Source: Pelagimonas sp. | Lineage (GTDB): Bacteria; Pseudomonadota; Alphaproteobacteria; Rhodobacterales; Rhodobacteraceae | Direction: 5' to 3' | NCBI GenBank assembly: GCA_025210265.1 | Contig: JAOASD010000031.1 | Span: 279,254 to 343,253 of the forward strand | DNA length: 64,000 nucleotides | In this document: positions 9,625-18,243 of the stretch, piece after piece | How the letters are laid out: each line of letters opens with the position of its first letter | Numbering within the stretch: position 1 is the first letter of the stretch | Notes under the pieces: generated by a model | Seen by the model: the letters and a program-made list of their open reading frames with translations, nothing else | Databases searched by the model: none | Told to the model about the DNA's origin: nothing | Program-made: the position numbers and the translations under genes

Positions 9625-9831
9625 CTAGAACCGGACAGGCCCGCCACGCGCTTCTCCCCCGATCATCATTCGGTCAGCGTGAGCGTTGACGATTTGCGCC
9701 AGCCGGCTGAGTTCGTCGGGCGTCAGGAGCACCGCGAGTTCGATGGCGCGGCATCCGTCGCACAGAATGTCGTCGGCCACGCGGCGCAGTTGGCCGTTAC
9801 GGAAGGCGGTGGCGAGTTCCTGTGCGGTCAT
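9625..9831 (-). CDS. Small conserved-looking protein, function unknown
   Basis: 68 residues from MTAQELATAFRNGQLRRVADDILCDGCRAIELAVLLTPDELSRLAQIV. The ATG at 9831 has a GGAGG seven to eight bases upstream, and it overlaps the stop of the preceding gene (ATGA), which supports this start over an in-frame one 36 bases earlier. It is helical with a single CDGC motif. No family is recognised. It is the last gene of a minus-strand group that may begin with the methyltransferase. Confidence 0.55.
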   Translation of the reverse strand: MTAQELATAFRNGQLRRVADDILCDGCRAIELAVLLTPDELSRLAQIVNAHADRMMIGGEARGGPVRF

Positions 9832-10091
9832 GCTGCTGCCCTCCGCTTGGCAATACCTTCCTGCCATTCGACGCCCTGTGGCGTCGCGACGGCACGCCCG
9901 AGATAGAAGGCGGGCGACACATCGCGCCCGAAAGCGTCGCGCTCAGGTGCGCCCATGCGGTAGACGCGACATTCGACGGGCTGGCCGACCAACCGCGCGA
10001 GGATCGACGCCTCGCGCATAGCGAGACCTTGGGCCTCGTGCGCGGTGTCGCGCGTGTCGAACATGGCCGGTGTAATCAGTATCCGAAACAT
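9828..10091 (-). CDS. Small protein, function unknown
   Basis: 87 residues starting MFRILITPAMFDTRDTAHEAQGLAMREASILARLVGQPVECRVYRMGAPERDAF. AAGGAG lies eight bases before the ATG at 10091. Its stop overlaps the next start, so the two small genes are coupled. No motif is recognised; it is found between a DUF3489-like gene and another small gene inside the island. Confidence 0.55.
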   Translation of the reverse strand: MFRILITPAMFDTRDTAHEAQGLAMREASILARLVGQPVECRVYRMGAPERDAFGRDVSPAFYLGRAVATPQGVEWQEGIAKRRAAA

Positions 10092-10156
10092 GGAAGTGCT
10101 CCTTGGAATCAAAAGGGCCTCGCAGATCGCGAGGCCCGGAGGGTTGGAAATTGGGG

Positions 10157-10612
10157 TTACTTGCAGGCAGCGACGAGGGCGTCAGCGCGGGTCGTATCGG
10201 CGTCGTGGGCGGGGATGCGCTTCATACCCTTGGGCAGGAGCAGGCGGTATTTGCCTGCCTTGCGTTCGACGCCGAAGCCGAGCGCCCGCATGTCGGTGCG
10301 AAACGCGGACGTCACTGTGTCTTTGTTCCAGCCGAGCAGTTCGGTCAGTTCGTCGATAGTCGCGCCCTTCGCAAGTGCCTCGGCCATGAGGTGCCGCTTG
10401 CTGCCCGCCTTTGTCGCTTTGACGTCTTCGGGTTTGCCGGGTTCGACCATCACGCGGTCGGGCAGTTCGCGCGGTTTGCGCGTTTTGGGCTTCTGCCCAT
10501 CGAACATCGCGACGAGGTCGGCCTTGGCGATCTTCTTGAGCGCGGAGGCGGTCAGCGGCTTCGCCAGCATGTCATTGAGGGCAGGTTTGGTCAGTTTGTT
10601 GAGGTCGGTCAT
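10157..10612 (-). CDS. DUF3489-like protein (predicted DNA-binding helix-turn-helix)
   Basis: 151 residues from MTDLNKLTKPALNDM, with GGAGTG upstream of the ATG at 10612; the longer frame to 10729 lacks a ribosome site. The C-terminal half (SKRHLMAEALAKGATIDELTELLGWNKDTVTSAFRTDMRALGFGVERKAGKYRLL) follows the DUF3489 pattern: a GATI-x-EL helix, a GW-x-x-x-TV recognition-like helix, and a wing ending G.YRL. The N-terminal half is Lys-rich with repeated L-x-K-x-x-L-x-D-M/A motifs. DUF3489 proteins occur mostly on mobile elements; a regulatory role is inference only. Confidence 0.65.
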   Translation of the reverse strand: MTDLNKLTKPALNDMLAKPLTASALKKIAKADLVAMFDGQKPKTRKPRELPDRVMVEPGKPEDVKATKAGSKRHLMAEALAKGATIDELTELLGWNKDTVTSAFRTDMRALGFGVERKAGKYRLLLPKGMKRIPAHDADTTRADALVAACK

Positions 10613-10631
10613 GTCTGTCACTCCGTTGATG

Positions 10632-10679
10632 TGTTCCCGAAACGTTCCGGGCATAACTGAGTTATCGGACCTGTTCCCG
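10632..10679 (-). promoter_or_regulatory. Operator-like palindromes upstream of the DUF3489 gene
   Basis: The 13-base perfect palindrome ATAACTGAGTTAT (10653-10665) is flanked by two direct copies of TGTTCCCG (10632-10639 and 10672-10679), and a near-palindrome CCCGAAACGTTCCGGG lies beside it. The group sits 20-67 bases upstream of the DUF3489 start, where a repressor would act. Which protein binds is unknown. Confidence 0.35.
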
Positions 10680-10756
10680 GCGCTGCTCAACCGGAGATTG
10701 AGGCGCTTGCTGTTGTTTGTTTGAGACACCGAGAGCGGTGCGGGCGACCTCGGGCG

Positions 10757-12100
10757 TTACTTCCCGGCGTAGGTCAACTGATCGCCATCAGTTCCCGCGA
10801 ACACTTCGCCTGCTTTGAACCAGCGGCGGGTTCGAACGTGCGACTTGATATAAATTCGGCGGAATGGTTCGCCGCTGCTGCGATAGGGCGCACCGTCATT
10901 TGCGGTCATCGCATTTAGCAAATCAGAAACAACCTGAGCAGTTACCTTGCCAAGCCGAACGGGAACCGCGTTTCCGATTTGCTTGTATTTCTCAGACGTC
11001 TTGCCGCAGAAAACCCATTCATCGGGGAATTCTTGGATGCGTGCATACTCTTTCACGGAAAGGGTCCGAACGTAGTCAGGGTGACACAGCGAGGTGCTCG
11101 CGTGGTTTGGCATTGTGACAAGGGTCGGGCAAGGAAAGTCCCAACTCAGACGCCGCCACCAGCCAGAGCGCCCACCTTTGGCGAACCAAGCTCGCCCCAT
11201 CGACTCTTGCTGCACTTCGACCGGAAGAGATCGCCAATTCCCTCCCCCAGGAACGAGCGAAAGAAAACCCTTCTTCCTTGGGCTAAAGTCCATCAGTTCG
11301 AGATCGTTTTCTCGGAGGTCGCCTATTGCATCCCGCAGGGTTGCCCACGGGATGAGGTCGGCACCATCGTGACTGAAAAGATCACGTTGCTCGTCACTCG
11401 TACTAACGCCGTGGGTCGGTTGTGGAAACTCGACCTCAACCCCAAACGAGTTGCCGACGAAGACGACGCGTTCCCGGATTTGAGGCGCGCCATAGTTGGC
11501 GGAATTGACCTCAAAGGCGTCCACGCGATACTGGCCGTTTGTCTGTTCCCTCAGATCATCGACAAACTTCGCAATTACTGATCCGGGTATTTCTTCGTCG
11601 GTGAGTTCCGGGCCGCCTTTTTCGGGTCGCTCAGCAATAGGGCGGTGTTTGAGGGCGGCGGACATCAACCCTCGCACATTTTCCATCACAAACGCCTTGG
11701 GACGGAGCGCAACCACAAATTCGAGATACCGCCAAAGAAGTGTTCCTCTGCGATCCTGAACTGATTGCCGTCGTCCTGCTGTGCTGAATGACTGACAAGG
11801 TGGACCGCCCACGAGGAGGTCAAGTTCACCGGGTTTGATGCCGACCTCATCCATCAATTCTTGCGGAGAGAGTTCGAACAGATCGCGGCAGAACACCTTC
11901 GGGTTGCCCTCGAAGTGACCTTGCTCCGCGTTCGTTCGAATGGTTTCGCAAGCTGCCTCGTCAACTTCGACACAAGCGAGGATTTCGAAGTCGCCTTGAA
12001 GTTCGAATCCAAGGTCCATCCCAAGTGCGCCTGAGAACAGAGAAACAACCGACTTTTTTCTGGACTCTGGCAAGGGGTTGTGTCTCCTAGGGGGCATCAT
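10757..12100 (-). CDS. DNA (cytosine-5-)-methyltransferase
   Basis: A 447-residue C5-cytosine methyltransferase that transfers a methyl group from S-adenosylmethionine to cytosine in a specific DNA site. Motif I is LFSGALGMDLGF (21-32), motif IV GGPPCQSFS with the catalytic Cys near 102, motif VI ENVRG (140-144), motif VIII QIRER (207-211), and motif X near IGNAVPVRLGK. The product ends in a roughly 50-residue tail after motif X. A probable restriction endonuclease gene starts divergently 24 bases away, so together they look like a type II restriction-modification pair. The MM start (12100 or 12097) has no visible ribosome site. GC content is lower than in the core genes. Confidence 0.93.
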   Translation of the reverse strand: MMPPRRHNPLPESRKKSVVSLFSGALGMDLGFELQGDFEILACVEVDEAACETIRTNAEQGHFEGNPKVFCRDLFELSPQELMDEVGIKPGELDLLVGGPPCQSFSTAGRRQSVQDRRGTLLWRYLEFVVALRPKAFVMENVRGLMSAALKHRPIAERPEKGGPELTDEEIPGSVIAKFVDDLREQTNGQYRVDAFEVNSANYGAPQIRERVVFVGNSFGVEVEFPQPTHGVSTSDEQRDLFSHDGADLIPWATLRDAIGDLRENDLELMDFSPRKKGFLSLVPGGGNWRSLPVEVQQESMGRAWFAKGGRSGWWRRLSWDFPCPTLVTMPNHASTSLCHPDYVRTLSVKEYARIQEFPDEWVFCGKTSEKYKQIGNAVPVRLGKVTAQVVSDLLNAMTANDGAPYRSSGEPFRRIYIKSHVRTRRWFKAGEVFAGTDGDQLTYAGK

Positions 12101-12123
12101 ACTAGAACTATGGGTTTACGGTT

Positions 12124-13146
12124 TTGGCGCGCGCAACGCAACGATACAATTTTTCGACATACGCGGTTCCCGTGACGCTTTCGTTGACCGAAGTGCAGAA
12201 TTTCCTCAACGAAACGACGTCGCCGCAACACGCGGACAAATTTCAGCAGGTAGCCCAACTGAGTACCGCGCTCGAGACCAGGATGCGCCAGATCAATGCT
12301 CGGTCACCTGCCATCGACGGCAAGTCGACAAACCCGTTTGTGCTCGCCGCCTACGCGGAACTGTTCGACGTGCAGCAGCTCAAGCAAGTTGACGATATTG
12401 TTGCCGCTGCGAAGGTCTTCTCGAGTATCGAGACAGCAGCGGGACGAGTGGTCGAAGACGTTATTCCTCCCTTCTATGGGTGGCAGCAGGTGGATTCGCC
12501 CGGTCACACCGTGTTGTCCGAGATCGACAGCGCGCGGGTGGTGGGTGACACCGTTGAGTTGGTTGCCCTGAAAAGCGGACCAATGTGCATCAACGATTCC
12601 ATGGTTTCTCAGATCGCCAACGCGGTTTCGAACAACTGGGTCGATTGGAGCAACCATTGGGGAGTCGACAAAGTTCGATACATCGTCGGAATGAACTACT
12701 CGACGGCCAAGAACAGCAACAAGAAGGATTGGCACATCGTCCGCCTTGCCGAAGAACGTGTTGCTGGGCAGGGGGTGAACGTTTCCAGTAGCTGCACGAC
12801 GCCTGACGGGAAGCGCCCCATAGCAAGCTCGTTTTTCCAAGCGGACCAAGGTGGCAAGGAATTGCGCGTCGAGACGCTACAGGGGCGAGACCTCTGGGCG
12901 CACATTGGCGATTCTGATGATGCGTTTTTGCAAGTTTGTTGGGCCATGGCGAAGTGTCTGGATGCAGTGGCCGTTCCTCCCGGCGGGAACTACTCGACCG
13001 GAGAGATGCGGGAGATCGTTGACTTCGCTTCACGCCTGAACGTCGCCGACGTCAGCGATGCCGAGAAGCAATGGCTGGTGCTCTTTGCTCGACACTTCGT
13101 GGACAAACTGGAAGCCAACAACGCCGCTGGCGGTTTGCTTCTCTGA
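12124..13146 (+). CDS. Probable type II restriction endonuclease (PmeII-like)
   Basis: The product has 340 residues from a TTG at 12124; a GTG at 12172 is an alternative, and neither has a clear ribosome site. The central part (residues about 133-165) reads SEIDSARVVGD...ELVALKSGPMCINDSM. This resembles the KSGP-x-x-IND region of PmeII-like type II endonucleases as I remember them. An acidic residue (D135) followed by x-L-K150-SG fits a PD-(D/E)xK layout, but the position two before the Lys is Ala. Divergent pairing with a cytosine-5 methyltransferase is the strongest support. The target site cannot be read from the sequence. Confidence 0.65.
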   Translation: MARATQRYNFSTYAVPVTLSLTEVQNFLNETTSPQHADKFQQVAQLSTALETRMRQINARSPAIDGKSTNPFVLAAYAELFDVQQLKQVDDIVAAAKVFSSIETAAGRVVEDVIPPFYGWQQVDSPGHTVLSEIDSARVVGDTVELVALKSGPMCINDSMVSQIANAVSNNWVDWSNHWGVDKVRYIVGMNYSTAKNSNKKDWHIVRLAEERVAGQGVNVSSSCTTPDGKRPIASSFFQADQGGKELRVETLQGRDLWAHIGDSDDAFLQVCWAMAKCLDAVAVPPGGNYSTGEMREIVDFASRLNVADVSDAEKQWLVLFARHFVDKLEANNAAGGLLL

Positions 13147-13278
13147 TCTACGGAACATCGCAAGCCATTGAGATTGAAGGACTGCAAGCGGCTCGAACAG
13201 GGTGTTTCTGTCCGAGCGTTCGGCTTGCAACGCGTCTGTTGAGATCCGCGCCCGCGTTGCAAAATCGTTGCAAAAACG

Positions 13279-13310
13279 AAAAAAGGCGACCCCGGAGGAT
13301 CGCCATTTTT
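13279..13310 (-). terminator. Terminator of tRNA-Asn, probably bidirectional
   Basis: GGCGA 13285-13289 pairs with TCGCC 13300-13304, with A run on one side and T run on the other. It therefore can end the minus-strand tRNA transcript and the plus-strand endonuclease transcript. Confidence 0.65.
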
Positions 13311-13332
13311 GCTTTACAACCAAATGGTTGAT

Positions 13333-13407
13333 TGGCTCCGGCGGTAGGGATCGAACCTACGACCAATTGATTAACAGTCAACTGCTCTACCGCTGAGCTA
13401 CGCCGGA
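13333..13407 (-). tRNA. tRNA-Asn (anticodon GTT), CCA encoded
   Basis: Read on the minus strand, the gene begins TCCGGCG, has the D-loop AGCTCAGCGGTAGAGC, an anticodon stem-loop GACTGTTAATC with GTT, the T-loop GGTTCGATCC, and ends CGCCGGA-G-CCA. Acceptor-stem pairing TCCGGCG/CGCCGGA is perfect. Its 3' end faces the accessory island (5882-13332), the usual side for integration. No second copy of the tRNA 3' end was seen near 5882-6130. Confidence 0.97.
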
Positions 13408-13516
13408 ACACTGTGTTGATGCTGTGCTGCATCTCGTGTGAGGGGGTGTATAGCTATGGTGTTTTGCGGCGACAAGAGGATTTTTGACCTTTTTCAAAGA
13501 TTTTTTCAGGCGGCCC

Positions 13517-14431
13517 TCAAAACCTCTGAAAAACCGCGTTTGCGGCGATTTTATCCACGGGAGCGACCTGTGTTTTCTCTGTCAGGTCAATGAGATGGGC
13601 CAGAACATTGCGTGCGGCGGCAGGCAGCAGGGCAGGCGGGGTTTCAGTGTAGATTTGAGCGGCCAGCTGATCGGCTGTGGCGGGGCCTGCGCTGAGTGCG
13701 CTCAGGATCGCTGACTCGCGGCTTTGGCGATGGGTCAGCAGCTCTTGCAGGCGCGCAGCCGGGTCCAGAACCGGGGCGCCATGGCCTGCATGGAACACCG
13801 ACCAGTTTCGCGCCTGCAGCTTGCGCAGCGAGGCCATGAACGCGCCCAGATCCCCATCGGGCGGCGAGACCAGCGAGCTTGCCCAGCTCATCACCAGATC
13901 GCCCGAGAACAGGACATCGCCCCAGGCAAAGGACAGGTGATTGGCCATGTGGCCGGGCGTGTGCAGCGCCTCGACCTGCCAGCCATCGCCGTTCAGCACA
14001 TCGCCATCCGCCAGCAGGTGATCGGGGGCAAAACCCAGATCAACACCTTCGCCCCCGGCCAGCTGGCCGCTTTGGGCGAGGGTCTGCATGATGTCGCTGC
14101 GACCGGACTCTGCCGGGCCGAACCCGTAAACCGGCGCGCCGGTGGAGTCGGACAGGGGCCGGGCGAGGGGAGAGTGATCCAGATGCGCGTGGGTCACAAG
14201 GATGTGGGAAATGCGCTGTCCGGGGGCAAGCGCGTCCAGAATCGCCTGGTGATGCTCCATATCCATCGGACCGGGGTCGATCACAGCGATGTCCCCAGTG
14301 CCCAGCAGATAGGTGTTGGTGCCCCGATAGGTCATGGGCGAGGGGTTGGGGGCCAGAAGGCGGCGCATACCGGGGGCGATGTCTTCGGGCACACCTGGAA
14401 TGGGTTGAAAGTCGGGCTGCGGGTCTTGCAT
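13517..14431 (-). CDS. MBL-fold metallo-hydrolase (LACTB2-like)
   Basis: 304 residues with the metallo-beta-lactamase signature THAHLDHS (near residues 80-87), a second His in ALHTPGHMANH, SGDLVMSW for the bridging Asp, and a HAGHGAPV final His. The N-terminal NPSPMTYRGTNTYLLG and the C-terminal winged-helix-like extension (SRESAILSALSAG...TADQLAAQIY) are characteristic of the LACTB2/glyoxalase-II-like group. Relatives act on thioesters or RNA; the substrate cannot be told here. It is divergent from the sensor-kinase gene across 55 bases. Confidence 0.88.
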   Translation of the reverse strand: MQDPQPDFQPIPGVPEDIAPGMRRLLAPNPSPMTYRGTNTYLLGTGDIAVIDPGPMDMEHHQAILDALAPGQRISHILVTHAHLDHSPLARPLSDSTGAPVYGFGPAESGRSDIMQTLAQSGQLAGGEGVDLGFAPDHLLADGDVLNGDGWQVEALHTPGHMANHLSFAWGDVLFSGDLVMSWASSLVSPPDGDLGAFMASLRKLQARNWSVFHAGHGAPVLDPAARLQELLTHRQSRESAILSALSAGPATADQLAAQIYTETPPALLPAAARNVLAHLIDLTEKTQVAPVDKIAANAVFQRF

Positions 14432-14486
14432 CTTTGATCCTGTCTGGCTCTTGGCATCTGCTCTGCGGCTAGGCTAAGCATTCCTC

Positions 14487-15779
14487 ATGTCGTTTCAATG
14501 GCTCAAACGCTATATGCCGCGCAGCCTCTATGGCCGTGCCGCGCTGATCCTGGTCCTGCCGGTGGTGACACTGCAGCTGGTGGTGTCCGTGGTGTTCATC
14601 CAACGCCATTTTGAGGGTGTGACCGAACAGCTGAGCCGGGAAATGGCGCGGGCGGTGACGATGGCGGTGGATCTGGCAGGGCAGGTGCCGCCCGACCAGC
14701 CGGTTCTGGATCTGCTGTTGCAGCCTATCAATGCGGCCGATCTGCCCGCTCAGGACATGCGCCGCTGGTATGATTTTACCGGGCTGATCGTGATCCGCAC
14801 GCTCAAAGACAGGGTGGATGGGCTAGAGCGCGTCGCCCTGCCGGATGACCACGAGCTGCGGCTGTATTTGCGTCATGACGGGGCGCTGTGGCTGATCGAA
14901 GCCGAGCGCGAGCGGGTTTCGGCCTCCAACCCCCATCAGCTGCTGGTGAATATGGTGTTCTTTGGCGCGCTGATGACCCTGATCGCCTATCTGTATCTGC
15001 GCAATCAGCTGCGCCCGATCACCCGGCTGGCCCGCGCTGCCGAGGCCTTTGGTCGGGGCCGGAACGAGACCTATTCCCCCGCAGGGGCTGTCGAAGTGCG
15101 CGCCGCAGGCCATGCCTTTCTGGATATGCGCGCCCGGATCGAACGCCATATCGAACAGCGCACCATGATGTTGTCGGGGGTCAGCCACGATCTGCGCACG
15201 CCGATCACCCGGCTGCGGCTGGGCCTGTCCCTGCTGGACAGCGAAGACCGCGAGCCGCTGGAGCGCGATGTCGAGGACATGCAGCGCCTGATCGACGCGT
15301 TTCTGGATTTCGCGCGCGGCGATGCGCAAAGCGCCGAGGCCGAGCCCTGCAATCCCGAAACCCTGCTGCGTTCCATTGTCGAAGATGCGCAGCGCGCCGG
15401 GCAGGATGTGACCCTGGGCGAGGTTGAACCGGGCCGCGATGTGCCTTTGCGCCCTGCCGCGCTGCGCCGGGCAGTGGAAAATCTGGTTGGCAATGCGGTG
15501 CGCTATGGCTCTCGCTGTCAGGTTTCGATGTCGCTGAGCGCGCGGGCGCTGCGCATCCGGGTCGAGGATGACGGGCCGGGCATCGCGCCGGACCAACGTG
15601 AAAACGCCCTGCGCCCCTTTGTGCGGCTGGACCCGGCGCGCAATCAGAACCGCGGCCCCGGTGTGGGGCTGGGTCTGGCCATTGCCGCCGACATCGCGCG
15701 CGCCCATGGCGGCGTGCTGCGCCTGGGCGAAAGCGAGTCGCTTGGCGGGTTGCGCGCCGACATCGTGATTGCCCTGTAA
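14487..15779 (+). CDS. EnvZ-like sensor histidine kinase (orphan)
   Basis: 430 residues with membrane segments near 18-39 and 153-172 bounding a periplasmic sensor of about 110 residues, a HAMP linker (LRNQLRPITRLARAAEAFGRG), the dimerisation/phospho-acceptor box SGVSHDLRTPITRLRLGLSLL with His near 234, and an ATPase domain with N box ENLVGNAVRYG, DDGPGI and GVGLGLAI. This is the EnvZ arrangement, which partners OmpR-type regulators. No response-regulator gene is adjacent: an MBL hydrolase lies before it and an RTX gene after it. The signal is unknown. Confidence 0.88.
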   Translation: MSFQWLKRYMPRSLYGRAALILVLPVVTLQLVVSVVFIQRHFEGVTEQLSREMARAVTMAVDLAGQVPPDQPVLDLLLQPINAADLPAQDMRRWYDFTGLIVIRTLKDRVDGLERVALPDDHELRLYLRHDGALWLIEAERERVSASNPHQLLVNMVFFGALMTLIAYLYLRNQLRPITRLARAAEAFGRGRNETYSPAGAVEVRAAGHAFLDMRARIERHIEQRTMMLSGVSHDLRTPITRLRLGLSLLDSEDREPLERDVEDMQRLIDAFLDFARGDAQSAEAEPCNPETLLRSIVEDAQRAGQDVTLGEVEPGRDVPLRPAALRRAVENLVGNAVRYGSRCQVSMSLSARALRIRVEDDGPGIAPDQRENALRPFVRLDPARNQNRGPGVGLGLAIAADIARAHGGVLRLGESESLGGLRADIVIAL

Positions 15780-15857
15780 ATAATTGTTAACGCAAAGATA
15801 AATCTTGTCACGCGGCCCCTGAACGCGCTCTACTTCAATCATTGAGTGCATTTATTC

Positions 15858-15863
15858 AGGAGG
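15858..15863 (+). promoter_or_regulatory. Ribosome binding site that decides the RTX start
   Basis: A full AGGAGG nine bases before ATG 15873 favours the MISPTVRNL start over an in-frame ATG at 15846. Confidence 0.75.
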
Positions 15864-15872
15864 TATCCCGCC

Positions 15873-17831
15873 ATGATTTCCCCCACCGTCCGCAATCTTC
15901 CGTTTTCTGTCACCGAACTGTCCAAAGGCGCAGGCGGCACGTCCGGGGATGATGTTTTTATCGGCACAGACGGACCAGACAGCGAATCTGGCGGCGATGG
16001 TAATGACCGCCTTGAGGGCGGCGGAGGCAATGACACGCTGCGCGGTGACACCGGGGACGACAGGCTGATTGGCGACGCTGGCGATGATTTTCTGGATGGC
16101 GGGGGCGGTGATGACAGGCTTAGCGGTCGCTCTGGCCATGATACGCTATTGGGTGCCGCTGGAAGTGACCGGCTTGATGGCGGGTCAGGGGACGATCTGC
16201 TGCGCGGCGGTGAAGACGATGACACCCTTGACGGTGGGGGCGAAGATGATCGGTTGTTCGGTGATGCGGGCAATGATCTGCTCTACGGCGATGACGGCGT
16301 GGACACGCTGTTTGGCGGCGAGGGCAATGACACCCTGTATGGCAATAGCACGCGCAGTTGGTGGTTGGACCAGCCCAGCTTTCTGTTTGGCGAAGAGGGT
16401 AATGATCTTCTGTCGATGCGGGGGAGCGGGCGCGCCCTGGGTGGGGATGGCGCGGATCGGATCTATGCCTCAATAATTGGAGCTGCGGCGGCAGTTTTGT
16501 CCGGGGAATCGGGCAATGACCTTATCAGCGCAACGGTAGAGCGCGCGGGCGACCGTATCATCCTACGCGGCGGAGCGGGCAATGATACCCTGCGCCTGAC
16601 CGGGCCGGACTCGCGTCTGGACGAACGCCGCGACGTCATCCTGCATGGCGGAGAGGGGAATGATGTGCTGGTAGGAAGCGAAACGCCCTTTCTGCGCGCA
16701 CGCCTCGATGGTGGCCGCGGGGATGACACGCTGAGCGGCTATGGACGCCTGCTGGGGGGCGAGGGCAATGATTCCCTCAGCGGATATTTCCGGTTGTCCG
16801 GTGGGGAAGGGGACGACACTCTGGAAGGCCTAACACGCGACACCAAAGTACTGGGCGGTGCCACGGGTACAGGCGACAGCCGCTATTTTGGTGAAGAAGG
16901 CAATGACACAGTTAGGCTCGGCGGCGGGGATGACATCGGCTGGGGCGGCATCGGCGATGACGACATGGCTACCGGTCGGCTTGGGTTTGACAAGCTCTTT
17001 GGCGGTACGGGGAATGACACGCTGCGGGTCGATAACTGGGACGGGCTGCGGCAGGATCAGGTCCGGCTGTATGGCGAAGACGGCGACGACTACCTCTATT
17101 TGAACCCATATTCCGAAGCGGATGCGTCGGATAACCTGCTCGAAAGTTTTTATTTCGACGGCGGTGCGGGACATGACGTGCTGGAATTCAACGGCAACCT
17201 TGCCAAAACCCATGAAATGTATGGGCGCTCTGGCAATGACACCCTGATCGGTGGGGCCAATATGCATGGCGGCACCGGGGACGATTCCCTTGACGGCTGG
17301 GGCACGATGACCGGCGGTCAGGGGGCAGACACTATCACGGCACGGGGCCAGGCGACGCTGGATGGCGGAAAGGGCAGCGACCTGCTCACCGGCTCTGCGG
17401 AGAATGACAGTCTGATCGGCGGCGGAGCGGCGGATATGTTGATCGGCGGTCAGGGCGAAGACACGCTGCAGGGCGGCGCAGGGCATGACGACCTGCATGG
17501 CGGCGGCAAGGATGACGTTCTGAACGGCGGCAGCGGGCGCGACACGCTGGAAGGTGGCACCGGCGACGATGTTCTGTTTGGTGGCACCGGGGATGGAGAT
17601 GCGGATCGGTTCATCTATCGTGATGGCACGGATGCGGTGTTTGATTATGAGATCGGGATTGACGTGCTGCGCCTTGCCGGAGGGCTGAGCGTCGGGGATG
17701 CCTCGGTCAGCACGGGGGCCTTCACTGCCGCCGATGGCAGTGCAGGCAACGGGCTGATCCTCGATTTCGGCGCGGGCGATGTGTTGCAGATCGACGGGAT
17801 CAGTGATGTGAATGATCTGACATTTGTTTAG
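15873..17831 (+). CDS. RTX-type calcium-binding repeat protein
   Basis: The 652-residue protein is made almost wholly of GGxGxDxLxG-type nonapeptide repeats, arranged in many short blocks from residue 30 to about 580. The C-terminal part reads DRFIYRDGTDAVFDYEIGIDVLRLAGG...ILDFGAGDVLQIDGISDVNDLTFV, the usual RTX end that carries the type I secretion signal. No cleavable N-terminal signal peptide is present, as expected. Repeats bind calcium and fold outside the cell. No enzymatic domain is recognised, so it may be structural or a surface layer/matrix protein. It follows an AT-rich promoter-like stretch (15779-15850). No type I exporter gene is nearby. Confidence 0.88.
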   Translation: MISPTVRNLPFSVTELSKGAGGTSGDDVFIGTDGPDSESGGDGNDRLEGGGGNDTLRGDTGDDRLIGDAGDDFLDGGGGDDRLSGRSGHDTLLGAAGSDRLDGGSGDDLLRGGEDDDTLDGGGEDDRLFGDAGNDLLYGDDGVDTLFGGEGNDTLYGNSTRSWWLDQPSFLFGEEGNDLLSMRGSGRALGGDGADRIYASIIGAAAAVLSGESGNDLISATVERAGDRIILRGGAGNDTLRLTGPDSRLDERRDVILHGGEGNDVLVGSETPFLRARLDGGRGDDTLSGYGRLLGGEGNDSLSGYFRLSGGEGDDTLEGLTRDTKVLGGATGTGDSRYFGEEGNDTVRLGGGDDIGWGGIGDDDMATGRLGFDKLFGGTGNDTLRVDNWDGLRQDQVRLYGEDGDDYLYLNPYSEADASDNLLESFYFDGGAGHDVLEFNGNLAKTHEMYGRSGNDTLIGGANMHGGTGDDSLDGWGTMTGGQGADTITARGQATLDGGKGSDLLTGSAENDSLIGGGAADMLIGGQGEDTLQGGAGHDDLHGGGKDDVLNGGSGRDTLEGGTGDDVLFGGTGDGDADRFIYRDGTDAVFDYEIGIDVLRLAGGLSVGDASVSTGAFTAADGSAGNGLILDFGAGDVLQIDGISDVNDLTFV

Positions 17832-17961
17832 ACCCATCAAGTTTTGCGAAAATCTGCGGGGCTGGCCCTGATCCTGCCATGATCGGGCCCTGCCTTTGCG
17901 CGGTCCTCACAGCAAGGTGCCTGCATCACGGTACTTGTTTTATCCGCCAAAGGAGCCCCGC

Positions 17962-18243
17962 ATGAGCCTTTCTGCAATGATCACCGCCACCGCCCTTGGG
18001 CTGGTGTCGCTTACCGCGCCGGATGCGCCTGCACCCAAGGGGCTGATTCTGGCGCAGGCCACGCCTTTTGTGTCCAGCCAGGGGGCTGTGCGCGCTCCGG
18101 CTGAGAATTACATGACCACCAAAGAGGGCTGTACCTATCGCCGGACCAAGGCACCGGGCTATCCTGAACGCTGGATTTTGGTGCTGAACCCGCATCATAT
18201 CGGCAAACCGAACTCTCCGCGTTCTTGCAGAGGCATGATGTAA
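17962..18243 (+). CDS. Small exported protein, function unknown
   Basis: 93 residues from MSLSAMITATALGLVSLTAPDAPA, preceded by AAGGAG. The first ~20 residues form a signal-peptide-like hydrophobic stretch. The mature part contains two Cys (EGCTYRRT and PRSCRGMM) that could form a disulfide, and a conserved-looking APGYPERWILVLNPHHIG segment. No family recognised. It stands alone between the RTX gene and the kinase cluster. Confidence 0.6.
   Translation: MSLSAMITATALGLVSLTAPDAPAPKGLILAQATPFVSSQGAVRAPAENYMTTKEGCTYRRTKAPGYPERWILVLNPHHIGKPNSPRSCRGMM

Noticed and set aside
5882..13407. Direct repeat of the tRNA-Asn 3' end as attachment sites of the island
   Set aside because: I compared the tRNA end with 5882-6200 by eye and found no matching stretch, so no att pair is reported.
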